Part shown: piece after piece, positions 45,191 through 53,642 of the stretch
How the letters are laid out: every line of letters begins with the position of its first letter
How positions within the stretch are numbered: the stretch's first letter is position 1
NCBI GenBank assembly: GCA_965243805.1
Contig: OZ251577.1
Span: 1,426,001-1,490,000 of the forward strand
Source: CATQHQ01 sp965243805
GTDB taxonomy: Bacteria; Gemmatimonadota; Gemmatimonadetes; Longimicrobiales; Gaopeijiaceae
Direction of reading: 5' to 3'
DNA length: 64,000 nt
Position numbers and translations under genes: made by a program
The notes under the pieces: model-generated
The model's database searches: none
What the model saw: the letters and a program-made list of their open reading frames with translations, nothing else
What the model was told of the DNA's origin: nothing

Positions 45191-45384
45191 GGGTCCAAGA
45201 CGCGATCGGGATCCGCTTCGGCTTCCCACTCCTGTTCGACCGGCCCCACTATGTCTCCCACGATCTGGATCCTTCCCCTATCGATGCCCCGCAGCGATTC
45301 GCGCTTCTCGCGGTAAGGCAAGTCGGGTTTCTCGCGGCACCTTGCCTTGAAGTCCGACGCCTTGATCGTTCGATGCTGGGGCAC
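45187..45384 (-). CDS. Phd/YefM-type antitoxin with internal deletion
   Basis: A 65-residue protein. The start HRTIKASDFKARC matches Phd/YefM antitoxins (TIxAxxFKARCL), and the end SLRGIDRGRIQIVGDIVGP and EWEAEADPDRVLDP matches the toxin-binding tail of VapB/Phd partners of PIN toxins. About 25 residues between them, normally LxLLDEVAxTGEPVVVTKRGKPVARL, are missing and replaced by REKPDLPYREKR. The DNA-binding half is therefore probably damaged. Its stop overlaps the remnant toxin start. It is likely a decaying antitoxin gene. Confidence 0.7.
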   Translation of the reverse strand: MPQHRTIKASDFKARCREKPDLPYREKRESLRGIDRGRIQIVGDIVGPVEQEWEAEADPDRVLDP

Positions 45385-45480
45385 GCCCGCCTCCTCGGTC
45401 GCCTCGGGAGAATCCGGCCATGGTCGTGACCATGGTCCCGGTGTGGTTCACCCGACCAAGCTATTCGATCCCGATCGGTC

Positions 45481-45537
45481 TCGCCAAGCTGGGAAGCACT
45501 CGCCAAGCCGGTGACCGCTCGCCAAGTTGGGAAATGG
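45481..45537. repeat. Three 19-bp tandem units ending at a start codon
   Basis: tcgccaagctgggaagcac and two diverged copies start at 45481, 45500 and 45519. The third unit runs into the ATG (45534) of the DCC gene, so the repeated block covers its leader and start codon. Confidence 0.7.
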
Positions 45538-45947
45538 ACGAAGCCCGCTCCCAGCCCTTGCCTTCCGGCCCGGTGATCTTCTTTGACGGCGTGTGCAACC
45601 TGTGCAACGGCGCGGTTCGGTGGATCGCCAAGCGCGACTCCTGGGGAAGGTTCCGCTTCGCCTCTCTCCAGTCGGAGGCCGCACGCCTAGCGCTGGGCGA
45701 GGCGGGTCGGCCCGACTCCATGGTGCTCGTGGACCGAGAGGGCGTGCACTTCCGATCAGAAGCCGCTCTTCGCATAGCGAGGGGCTTGGGCCCGCCGTGG
45801 TCGTTGCTGTGCGCGCTTGTCGTCGTGCCGCGTCCGATCCGAGATGCTGTCTACGACTTTGTCGCCAGAAACCGCTACCGGTGGTTCGGACGGCAGGAGA
45901 GCTGCCCGTTGCCGGCACCGGAACTGGTCGACCGCTTCCTGGACTAG
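45534..45947 (+). CDS. DCC-family thiol-disulfide oxidoreductase-like protein
   Basis: 137 residues from ATG 45534. VIFFDGVCNLCNGAVRWIAKRD carries the DxxCxxC motif that names the family, followed by FASLQSEAARLAL and a C-terminal YDFVARNRYRWFGRQ. It is a predicted small redox or ion-related protein. It stands alone on the plus strand between the aminotransferase cluster and susD, preceded by a 19-bp repeat block. The frame is open back to 45420 but the ATG begins the conserved fold. Confidence 0.9.
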   Translation: MDEARSQPLPSGPVIFFDGVCNLCNGAVRWIAKRDSWGRFRFASLQSEAARLALGEAGRPDSMVLVDREGVHFRSEAALRIARGLGPPWSLLCALVVVPRPIRDAVYDFVARNRYRWFGRQESCPLPAPELVDRFLD

Positions 45948-46014
45948 CGGATCCGACCGCCAGAAGCCGCTCGCTCAAAACGGCAACTCCGGCGGCCGGA
46001 CCCACTCCCCCAGA

Positions 46015-47307
46015 TCAGCCTTGGGCGCAGTAGGCGTTGCCCTCCACATTCGGGTTGGCGCTGCACTCGGCCGTGCTGGGCGGGAAGCAGCTATGCCGCC
46101 CCTGCATGAACGCCACGGCCCACGGGCTGAGTCCCTCCGCCGCGAAGCGAGCGTTGTCCTTCAACCGTCGCGCCTCCAACCACAGCTCGAAGTTGCGCTC
46201 CCGGTCCAGCGCCAGCCACGCATCCTGGTCGGTCGAGGCCGACACGGGCGGCACGCCCACTCGATTTCGCACGTAGTTGATCTTGCCGATCGCCCCGTCG
46301 CGGTCGCCCTGTCGCAACATCGCCTCGGCTTCGATCAGGCGCATCTCGTGACCCTTGGCCAGCGGAATGTCGTGCGCCCTCGACGTGTACTTCAGCTGTC
46401 GGTAGAAGGGCTTGACGCCGCCGCCGGAGGTTTGGTTCATGTCGCGCCACGGCACGCGGGGATCGGTGTCGGGGCCGATGCTGTCGTTGTACATGCTCCA
46501 GACGGTGATCTGCTTCTGGTTCTCATGGGTGAAGGAGTAGAGCGAGTTCCACTCCCGGCCGCTGTTGTCGGAGCGGTTGGCCACCCATAGGAAGTCGTCG
46601 GGCACCATCGCCGCGAAAGACATGGCCTGGTCGTAGTTCCCGAGCATCAGGTGGGCCTGGGCCAGCCCCGCTGCGGACGCCATCGCGATTGAGTCGTGGC
46701 CCGTGCTCTGGGCCCGCGAGCGCGCCGTCTCGAAGCGCTCGACGGCGCGGGTGTAGTGTTCGTTCGGCTGCATGACCTCGCCTGGGTCCGCCACGCCGTC
46801 TCCGTCCTTGTCCTCTCCGCCGAACACGGCGATGCACACGTTGTCGCCCATGAGACGGTTCGCCCACCCGGCCCACATGTACGCCGACGTGAGCCACTGG
46901 TTGTTGCCCGCATCGGGCTGGGTCTCGGTCAGCCGAGCGATTCCCGCCGCGGCGCCCCATCGCGCGCGCTGCATCGGATGCCAGCTCTGGTCGGCGTTGG
47001 TGACGGTGAGCCGGCCCTCCCCGGCGTCCTGCAACCAGGGCTGGGTCGCGTCCGCGTCCAGATCGGTGGACGCCGGCCCGCCGAGCCAAGCCAGGTCGTC
47101 CACAGCGACCTCCACGTCGGCGACCACGCCGATCAGCACCGTCTTGCCCGCCGATTCCTCGTTGAGCGCCTCGTCGATGATCGGCCCCGGGTTCACCACC
47201 TCGAACAGGTCGCACGCCGGCAGCGCCGCGGCCAGCACGACCATTGCCAAGGCCCGACGGCTCGTCGACAGGAGTCCCTTCGTGAACTTCGTCATCGTCG
47301 TCTCCAT
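46015..47307 (-). CDS. RagB/SusD-like outer membrane nutrient-binding lipoprotein
   Basis: 430 residues. A signal peptide with a lipobox (ALAMVVLAAALPAC, Cys32) is followed by an alpha-helical fold with TPR-like pairs. Near the end, KGHEMRLIEAEAMLRQGDRDGAIGKINYVRNRVGVPPV and DQDAWLALDRERNFELWLEARRL are the classic SusD/RagB signature. A Ca-binding-like DKDGDGVADPGE loop sits near residue 165. It binds a substrate at the surface and hands it to the SusC-type transporter upstream in the operon, from which it is separated by 27 bases. Confidence 0.93.
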   Translation of the reverse strand: METTMTKFTKGLLSTSRRALAMVVLAAALPACDLFEVVNPGPIIDEALNEESAGKTVLIGVVADVEVAVDDLAWLGGPASTDLDADATQPWLQDAGEGRLTVTNADQSWHPMQRARWGAAAGIARLTETQPDAGNNQWLTSAYMWAGWANRLMGDNVCIAVFGGEDKDGDGVADPGEVMQPNEHYTRAVERFETARSRAQSTGHDSIAMASAAGLAQAHLMLGNYDQAMSFAAMVPDDFLWVANRSDNSGREWNSLYSFTHENQKQITVWSMYNDSIGPDTDPRVPWRDMNQTSGGGVKPFYRQLKYTSRAHDIPLAKGHEMRLIEAEAMLRQGDRDGAIGKINYVRNRVGVPPVSASTDQDAWLALDRERNFELWLEARRLKDNARFAAEGLSPWAVAFMQGRHSCFPPSTAECSANPNVEGNAYCAQG

Positions 47308-47334
47308 CTTGCGTCTCCTTTCCTGTCGCTCGGG

Positions 47335-50300
47335 TTAGAAGTTGGCCCGCAGGCTCACGGAGAACATCACGGGCGCCGGCATCTGGTAGTACTCGTACCG
47401 GGCCGGGAACGTCCCGACTCCTCCCCCGTACCCCACGGTCAGCTCGGGATCGATCCCCGCGCCGTTCGACCACTTGTACAGGTTCTGCACCGTTGCCGTC
47501 AGCGTCGTGCCCGTGGCCCCCGGGATCAGGTCGTCGGGGACGAGCAGCGATGCCGACACAGTGCGGATCTTGAAGAAGTCGGAGGGCCGCATCCAGAAGT
47601 CGAAGTTGGGCGTCGGCAGCTGGCAACGGGCCCTCCAGATGGCAGGCGCCGAGGACCAAGCGGCCGCGTCGTCGGGATCGTCCAGACCTCGGTCGTTGCA
47701 CTCGGGCCACAGCCCTCGGCGCACCTGCTGCCAGGGCATGATGTTGAACTGGTGCTGCCCGCCGTGGTACTCGCCCAAGGCGTAGATCGTCAACCGGTTG
47801 AAGAGGTTGATCGACGTCTTGCCGCTGAGGATGTGCGTGGGGTAGACGGGACCGTAGTAGTGGTCGTTCTCGATTACGGGGTCCGCGATTGCGTCGGGGT
47901 TGGAGACGGACTCGCCCCACAGCGAGACGATGGGATAGCCGACCCGGACCCACTGGCCCAAGAGCGAGCCCCAGCCCAGGAAGAACTCGGGCGCTTCGCC
48001 CAAGCTGATCACCTCGCTGTTGGTGGTCGAAACCGATCCCGTGACCTCCCAGCGGACGTTGTCCAGCGAAACGGGCACGCCGGTGATCGACACTTCGAGT
48101 CCTGTGTTCTTGAACTCGCCCACATTCTTGAGCTGCGAAGTCAGAAAGCCCTCGGAAGGCGCCGCGGTCACGGGCATAAGCGCGTCGCTAGTCACGCTGT
48201 TGTACCAGCTGAAGTCCACGCCCAGCCGGTCGTCCAGCAAGCTCCCCTCGAAGCCCAGCTCCAGCTCCGTGGAGCGCTCGGGGCCCAGGTCCGGGTTGCC
48301 CAAGTTGGCAGGCGTGACCCCCGCTTGACCGTTGTAGCCGGCGACGGGCGTCCACGTCCGCACCGCGTCGAAGGCTCCGGGCGCCTTGCCCGACTGTCCC
48401 CAGGCGGCCCGCAACTTCATCACCTGCCACCACTCGCTAGGCCAGAAGTCCATGTCGGAGACGACGAACGAGGTGCTGACCTTCGGGTACACCTGCAACC
48501 CCAGGTCCTCGCCGAAGGCGCTGTTGCCGTCCACCCTCACGCCGCCGGTGATGAACAGATTGTCGTTGAAGCCCAGCACCTCTTGCGCGAAGAAACCGGC
48601 GTTGACGACCCGGAGCAGGTCCTCGCTGGAGGTGGTCGTCGCGCCCGAGCTGAGGGTTTTCTCGCCGGGTCCGCCGAAGTCCTCCGAGAAGCCGTAGACG
48701 GTGTGGTCCCAGTCGCTGAATATCTGTCCGCCGGCGGAGAACGACGACGAGATGCCCTCGCTGAAGTCCGCGTCCCACGTAGTGCCCAGGTCGATGGTGA
48801 TCGTCCGGTGCTCCCATTCGTTCAAGTTGCGACGGCCTTGGGGTCGCAGCACGTGGTCGAAGGGGAAGTTCTGTTGGTTGAAGGCCGTGGTGTAGTCGAG
48901 TCCCACGGTAAGGCGCGTGGTGAGGCCGATGCCCTCTGCCGTGTGAAGGGTGGTCAAGCCGCCGATGAAGTGCTCGACGCGACCGCTGTTGGTGATGTCG
49001 AAGAGGATCTGGTCCGGGTCCCCCTGGTAGTTGTCCCGGTCCACCGCCGCGTTGGTATAGTCCTGCGTGCCTCGCAAGACGTTCAGCATGAAGCCCGAAG
49101 CGTTGTCGCCCATCTCCATGTAGCTGGTGTTGCGGTGACGGTACGATGCGTTGAGGCTCAAGTTCAGCGACGGCGAAGGCTGAAGCCCGAAGTTGCCCCG
49201 GACGTTGTACGAGCGTTCGTCGTTGTTGTCCACCACGCCGTCGTCGTAGCCCACGCCCGCCGACACGAAGTAGCTGGCCGAAGTGGTGCCGCCGGACACC
49301 GAGAGCTTGGTCTCGCCCAGCGGGGCGTACGAGTACCAAGGCTTGGTGAAGCCCCAGTTGTCGGTCTTGCCCAGGATCGGCCCCATGGAGTTGCCGGTCA
49401 TGAAGCGCGTGCCGCCAGTCAGTTCCGCAGTCCACGACGCCCGCTGGCCGGCGCGGCCCTTCTTGGTGAAGATCTGGATGACGCCGCCCGCCGCCTCCGT
49501 GCCGTAGAGGGTGGTGGCAGCCGCTCCTCGGACGATCTCCACGCTCTCGATTGTGGCGGGGTCGATCAGGTCGAGGGGGTTGGGCGACGTTTGGGCCCCG
49601 GCCGGACCGGGGTTGATGCTCTGGCGGTTGTTGTAGACGCCCTGGTTGTTGTTCATGCGCACGCCGTCCACGTAGATAAGCGGCTGCACATCCTGGCTGA
49701 TGCTGTTGATGCCTCGAAGGACGATCTTGGAGCCTCCGCCGACCTGACCCTCGTTGCGCCACTGCTGAATGCCGGTGGTCTGGCCGTTGAGGATCTCGGT
49801 GAGGGTCTGGGAGGGCGTGTTCTCCAGCGCCGCGGCGCGCACGGCAGCGACGCTGTTGCCCACCTCCCGTCGCGACGAGGCCCCCGGCGTGCCGGTGACG
49901 ACCACCTCGTCCAGCTCCAGGGCCGTCTCGCTCAGCCGGAACTCCACCACCGCGGCCTGTCCGGCCGAGACCTGCACGGTCGCCGTCTCGGCGCGGAAGC
50001 CGATCCGCTCGGCGGATACCTCGTACGTGCCCGGCGGCACTTCCAGGATGAGGAAGCGACCGTCCTGGGACGCGATCCCGCCCAGCCCCGTGCCTCCGAT
50101 CGTGATCTGGGCGACGCCGATCGGCGTGTTGTTGGAGGCGTTGAGGACGCGCCCGGTGATCCTCCCGTTCTGGGCTTGGAGAGCGACTGGGGCCAGGACG
50201 GCGAAGAGCGTGGCTGCCAGCGCGAGGACAGCCCGTGCGAGGACGACCGGCACGGGCGAGCCGGGCGGGGCGACGGCCATGCGGCCGGTACCCCTCCTTC

Positions 50301-50373
50301 CGGTGCTCCGGGTCGTTCGAGGCGACGCCCGGTCGGGTCCGGGACGCCTTGCGGTTGCGGTGCTCGCGTTCAT
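47335..50373 (-). CDS. SusC/RagA-type TonB-dependent outer membrane transporter
   Basis: 1,012 residues from ATG 50373. A long basic leader (about 40 residues) precedes the signal core AVLALAATLFAVLAPVALQAQ. The carboxypeptidase-like regulatory domain (GRITGRVLNASNNTPIGVAQITIGG) comes next, then the plug (DEVVVTGTPG, LRGINSISQDVQPLIYVDGVRM, VEIVRGAAATTLYGTEAAGGVIQIFTKKG) and a beta-barrel ending in FSVSLRANF, an aromatic outer-membrane insertion end. It forms the transport unit with the SusD-like lipoprotein. The substrate is unknown; no glycosidase or peptidase genes lie in the same operon. Confidence 0.94.
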   Translation of the reverse strand: MNASTATARRPGPDRASPRTTRSTGRRGTGRMAVAPPGSPVPVVLARAVLALAATLFAVLAPVALQAQNGRITGRVLNASNNTPIGVAQITIGGTGLGGIASQDGRFLILEVPPGTYEVSAERIGFRAETATVQVSAGQAAVVEFRLSETALELDEVVVTGTPGASSRREVGNSVAAVRAAALENTPSQTLTEILNGQTTGIQQWRNEGQVGGGSKIVLRGINSISQDVQPLIYVDGVRMNNNQGVYNNRQSINPGPAGAQTSPNPLDLIDPATIESVEIVRGAAATTLYGTEAAGGVIQIFTKKGRAGQRASWTAELTGGTRFMTGNSMGPILGKTDNWGFTKPWYSYAPLGETKLSVSGGTTSASYFVSAGVGYDDGVVDNNDERSYNVRGNFGLQPSPSLNLSLNASYRHRNTSYMEMGDNASGFMLNVLRGTQDYTNAAVDRDNYQGDPDQILFDITNSGRVEHFIGGLTTLHTAEGIGLTTRLTVGLDYTTAFNQQNFPFDHVLRPQGRRNLNEWEHRTITIDLGTTWDADFSEGISSSFSAGGQIFSDWDHTVYGFSEDFGGPGEKTLSSGATTTSSEDLLRVVNAGFFAQEVLGFNDNLFITGGVRVDGNSAFGEDLGLQVYPKVSTSFVVSDMDFWPSEWWQVMKLRAAWGQSGKAPGAFDAVRTWTPVAGYNGQAGVTPANLGNPDLGPERSTELELGFEGSLLDDRLGVDFSWYNSVTSDALMPVTAAPSEGFLTSQLKNVGEFKNTGLEVSITGVPVSLDNVRWEVTGSVSTTNSEVISLGEAPEFFLGWGSLLGQWVRVGYPIVSLWGESVSNPDAIADPVIENDHYYGPVYPTHILSGKTSINLFNRLTIYALGEYHGGQHQFNIMPWQQVRRGLWPECNDRGLDDPDDAAAWSSAPAIWRARCQLPTPNFDFWMRPSDFFKIRTVSASLLVPDDLIPGATGTTLTATVQNLYKWSNGAGIDPELTVGYGGGVGTFPARYEYYQMPAPVMFSVSLRANF

Positions 50374-50891
50374 GCTCGCCCTCCGATCGGTTGCTGACGG
50401 TACTGTGAGTGAAGCTCGGCGAAGTGGCATGGTACGCGCCCGAGTGCCGCGGTGCAATAGGGGAGGGCCGATTGCCGCTCTCGGTCGGTCCAGATAGGTT
50501 CCCGTGCTTCCACCTTCACCAGGCAAGAAGCCGATGAGCGGCAAGCGTGAGAGTTCCAGAGATGCAGGCGGCGTTGTGCCGGACGGGACGCGGCGAGAGC
50601 GTGCGGCGACCGGTCGCCGGGCCAGCGGCGGCGCGCAAGTTGGCGACGCGGTTGCTGGACGTGCTGATCGGCGTCCGTGGCCGACGGACGGCGGAGCCGG
50701 GCGACAGACGCTGTTGAAGGGGGTCACGATCCTGGTGAGCGATCTGGCGCCCAGCGATGCAGCGGTCGTACCCGGAGGACCCCGATGACTGGCAACTTGA
50801 CGAAGGGCACGGGAAGCATGGACTACCTGCGAGCACGGCTCGCCGAACACGAGCCCGCCGTCCGCAGGGGGAAGAATACGAGGCCACGGAC
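50374..50891. other. Intergenic region between susC and the HEPN-like gene
   Basis: 518 bases without a confident gene. The left half should carry the divergent promoter of susC/susD. A short GTG-started frame of 56 codons (50547-50717, plus) gives VRVPEMQAALCRTG and LATRLLDVLIGVRG, but no family is recognised and no ribosome site stands out. Composition changes toward lower GC at the right end, where the accessory patch begins. No inverted repeat, attachment site or origin could be identified. Confidence 0.5.
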
Positions 50892-52049
50892 ATGAGGAAA
50901 AACGTGATGCCGCCTGGGGCGGTCGATGCGGATCAAGTGGCACGCAAGATAGCGTCCGACCCAGACGTGTTCGCCATGGTCGCCCACAAGCGCGTCGTAG
51001 AGGACGAGATCAAGTCGACCCCCGCCATAATGGATGAGCGACTCAGAATAGCATCCATTGCGTCTTCCATGATAAGGGTTATCGCTGGCGTACTCTATGC
51101 CCCTACGGTTTGTGCACCACAGGGGATCGAGTTTCTCGATGCGGCGCTGGCCGATCAGGCGGTCCTGTGTCTGCACAAGCTGTTCTTGGATGACAAGAAG
51201 AACAAGAAGGGACGGGCATTACTGGGAAGCAAGAAGCTCAGGAGGTCTGGGTATGATCCGATGTTCCACCCCCTCGTCCAACCAGAATCGGCCAGGCACC
51301 GTCCGCTTACGCGATCGTTTGGTGGAGGTGAGCTTGTCTTGCCGGTTGCCTACGCCAATCTGCGCGGCGTGTCGTTGCGTGACGATGTTGCAAGCATCGA
51401 GACTGCCCGAATGTTTGATTATGAGCGTGGGGCTACAATCGACGCCAGGGGGTTCAAGGCACAGGTGCTCTGCCACATCCGCAAGCGAGGGATGGAGTGG
51501 GACTACGATGTCAAGTGGATCATCGACTGGATTCGACACAACCGAATAGCCCACCAAGGCAGCGTGGGCGGGCCAAAGGAAGAAGCCTTTGGAAACATGT
51601 GGCACATGCCCAGGCCGCTGATAGGCCAGCCGTATCTACGAGCCGTCTTGTTTGCCCTGACAATAGAGGTGCTGAGGGGGATTGCAGCCCGCGACTCGGC
51701 GGTTCGCAAAGTGGTTCCTCCCGCAATGCTATGCTTGGAGCTAGCGAGGACGGTGCCTGATATACAGATCATCAACAAGGCGTCGACAATCATATCCTCG
51801 ACGAGTGTGGCTAACGGGGTGGAGCTGATGACGACCGAAGAGACTCGAGTGTTGGGCGATGCCGAGGTGCTACACGACGCCGAGGCTAAGGCGGTCCATC
51901 GCCAAAGGGAGAACGCGTGGAATACGGTCATTGAGATGCCGCTACGGTGGCAAAAGATGATGGCCGCATTGCGCACCCACGGAATCACGCTGAACGACTG
52001 TATGGCCGCCATGCTTCGGACCCTAACCAATCTGGGAGACGACGAATGA
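50892..52049 (+). CDS. Accessory protein of unknown function with a HEPN-like Rx5H motif
   Basis: 385 residues from ATG 50892. The sequence has lower GC and different codon use from its neighbours, suggesting transfer. Helical throughout, it has IRHNRIAHQGS near residue 218, which resembles the RNase motif of HEPN domains (R, polar residue, then His after five). HEPN proteins act as defence or toxin ribonucleases. The rest matches no family I know. It sits at the start of a patch with a decayed transposase, a uracil-glycosylase-like protein and a DNA methyltransferase. The HEPN assignment rests on one motif and is tentative. Confidence 0.75.
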   Translation: MRKNVMPPGAVDADQVARKIASDPDVFAMVAHKRVVEDEIKSTPAIMDERLRIASIASSMIRVIAGVLYAPTVCAPQGIEFLDAALADQAVLCLHKLFLDDKKNKKGRALLGSKKLRRSGYDPMFHPLVQPESARHRPLTRSFGGGELVLPVAYANLRGVSLRDDVASIETARMFDYERGATIDARGFKAQVLCHIRKRGMEWDYDVKWIIDWIRHNRIAHQGSVGGPKEEAFGNMWHMPRPLIGQPYLRAVLFALTIEVLRGIAARDSAVRKVVPPAMLCLELARTVPDIQIINKASTIISSTSVANGVELMTTEETRVLGDAEVLHDAEAKAVHRQRENAWNTVIEMPLRWQKMMAALRTHGITLNDCMAAMLRTLTNLGDDE

Positions 52050-52412
52050 CCCGGATCGAAGAGCAGCGCATCGCGGTCGTCCACGTGGGGCTCGTCGCCT
52101 TGCACAACGGCGGCGCGGTGACGACGACAGCACCGGGTCGACATGCTCTTCAATTCGCCCAGGTGGCCTTCCACCTTGCTCGCCTTCCGGTAAGACGCCA
52201 GCAGTTCGTCGGCAGTCATCTCGTCGGCCGCCATCGACGTGATCAGCCAGAACGTCTCGACGAGCAGATCGCCGGGCCGCTACTTGACGATGCACACCAC
52301 GCGCCGGCCCTCCGACTACGATCCGGCTTGGTGTGGCTCACGTTCGTAGACCCACATCCGTGGTTCGACTTCAGGCGCACGAAGTACTTGCGCTCCGCGC
52401 CCAGAAGTGCCT
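52050..52412 (-). pseudogene. Decayed DDE transposase fragment (IS1380-like)
   Basis: Reading the minus strand in shifting frames gives ERKYFVRLKSN, then WVYEREPHQAGS followed by an in-frame TAG, SEGRRVVCIVK with another TAG, PGDLLVETFWLITSMAADEMTADELLASYRKASKVEGHLGELK, and in a further frame VDPVLSSSPRRR. Together they follow the C-terminal half of a DDE transposase (pattern VRLKSN, RRVV, LLASYRxxGxAEGHxGEL, LSSxxR). I judge the family IS1380-like with moderate certainty. Two nonsense changes and two frameshifts make it inactive. No terminal repeats could be recognised. Confidence 0.65.
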
Positions 52413-52414
52413 AT

Positions 52415-52426
52415 CATGACGTCATG
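52415..52426. promoter_or_regulatory. Perfect 12-bp palindrome catgacgtcatg
   Basis: A perfect palindrome about 40 bases upstream of the secreted-protein start (52467) and next to the transposase remnant. It could be an operator, or part of an old insertion end. A 12-mer palindrome may also occur by chance. Confidence 0.35.
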
Positions 52427-52466
52427 GATCAAGCTGACCGCCCACCTTCATCCTAGAAGAGACAAC

Positions 52467-52913
52467 ATGACCCGCTACGCTCTCCTCGTCTTCGCGCTCC
52501 TGGCCGGGGCACCGCCGGCGGCCGCACAGTGGCGGTACGTGCCGTCCGCTAATGGCGTCGGCACTGCCGTGACAAACGCAAGCGACGGTCAGCTTCTGGC
52601 AGTCAACTGCTTCGGCAAGACCTGGTCCGTGAGTGCCGGCACCACAGACCCGGAGATGGTTTCGTTAGCCGAACAGATGGATGCCCTTGACATACTGATG
52701 CCGGCACCCGAAGACATCACGATTGACGGCACTATCCATGCCTACGTTGCGGTGCGGATGGTAAGAAACGGTGGTCTGCTGCACACCGTTTACAATGCTG
52801 GTCCGCTGGTCGAGGTGATCAAGGACGGGTCAACCCTTCAGTGGGCCGGGGACGTGAATACCCAATGGGACCTACGCGGAGCCAGAGCCGTAATCGAGAT
52901 GCTCCGGTGCTGA
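52467..52913 (+). CDS. Small secreted protein of unknown function
   Basis: 148 residues from ATG 52467. A clear signal peptide (MTRYALLVFALLAGAPPAAAQ, cleaved after AAA) leads a mature part of about 127 residues with one Cys (NCFGKTW) and a C-terminal Cys, TIDGTIHAYVAVRMV and GPLVEVIKDGSTLQWAGDV. It looks like a small beta-rich exported protein. No family is recognised. The gene lies between a transposase remnant and the uracil-glycosylase-like gene. Confidence 0.75.
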   Translation: MTRYALLVFALLAGAPPAAAQWRYVPSANGVGTAVTNASDGQLLAVNCFGKTWSVSAGTTDPEMVSLAEQMDALDILMPAPEDITIDGTIHAYVAVRMVRNGGLLHTVYNAGPLVEVIKDGSTLQWAGDVNTQWDLRGARAVIEMLRC

Positions 52914-52957
52914 CGACTGACACGTCAGTCAGGCAGCCCACGAAACTGAGGGAACGA

Positions 52958-53617
52958 ATGATCGAGGCATTCGCCAAGCTGATCCCCGCGCACCTCTACG
53001 ATCGCTCGGGCAAGGTGTTCTACTCGGGCTCGGAGGCGTTCGAGAGACGATCCCCGCTGTACGTCCTGGGACTCAATCCTGGCGGATGCCCCGAGCGGCA
53101 AGCGGAGGAGACCGTGGGACGCCATGTCGGGTGGCTTCGGGACTCGGCACCGAGGAACTGGTCGGCCTACCGAGACGAGCGGTGGGGACGTCCAGAGGGC
53201 GAGGCGCCGATGCAGAAGCGAGTGCTACACATGTTTGCGAGTCTCGGACGGGACCCGGCCACAGTGCCGTCAAGCAACGTCCTGTTCGTGCGTTCGCGGA
53301 GGGCGAGCCACCTCGGCAAAGGCGAATTCGAACGCGTGGCCGCCGATTGCTGGCCGTTTCATGAAGCCGTGGTCGAGACTCTGGGAGTGCGGGTTGTCGC
53401 CTGTCTCGGAACGATGGCCGGCTCGTGGTTGCGCAAGCAACTGGCGGCCGACCGCGAAACGGACCGGCTTGTGGAGAAGAACCACCGCAAGTGGACAAGT
53501 CGGACCTATCGAAACGCCAGTGGACTCGCGGTCGTGGTGCTGACTCATCCCGGCGTGGCAGACTGGCGCAAGCCGCGGACGGACCCCACTGAGTTGATTG
53601 AGAGGGCGCTCGAATGA
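52958..53617 (+). CDS. Uracil-DNA glycosylase superfamily-like protein
   Basis: 219 residues. The start is fixed by a strong GAGGGA ribosome site just before ATG 52958. The motif LYVLGLNPGG (34-43) resembles the water-activating loop of the glycosylase fold. A central SSNVLFVRSRR and the late VVVLTHPGVADW resemble the second DNA-intercalating motif. Lengthwise it fits a small uncharacterised branch of the superfamily; activity on uracil is unproven. It is convergent with the DNA methyltransferase gene, 25 bases apart. Confidence 0.7.
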   Translation: MIEAFAKLIPAHLYDRSGKVFYSGSEAFERRSPLYVLGLNPGGCPERQAEETVGRHVGWLRDSAPRNWSAYRDERWGRPEGEAPMQKRVLHMFASLGRDPATVPSSNVLFVRSRRASHLGKGEFERVAADCWPFHEAVVETLGVRVVACLGTMAGSWLRKQLAADRETDRLVEKNHRKWTSRTYRNASGLAVVVLTHPGVADWRKPRTDPTELIERALE

Positions 53618-53642
53618 CGGGCGGAGTCTGACCAGGCGTGCC

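Noticed and set aside
45187..45384. Functional toxin-antitoxin pair
   Set aside because: The toxin retains only 22 codons and the antitoxin lacks its central region, so an active pair is unlikely.
46696..50397. 1,233-codon plus-strand frame
   Set aside because: Antisense to susD and susC, which have clear signatures and signal peptides; the translated sequence is Arg/His/Gly-rich with no domain.
50547..50717. 56-codon plus-strand GTG frame between susC and the HEPN-like gene
   Set aside because: It has a helical look (LATRLLDVLIGVRG) but no ribosome site, no recognised family and no overlap coupling, so it is described only as part of the intergenic region.
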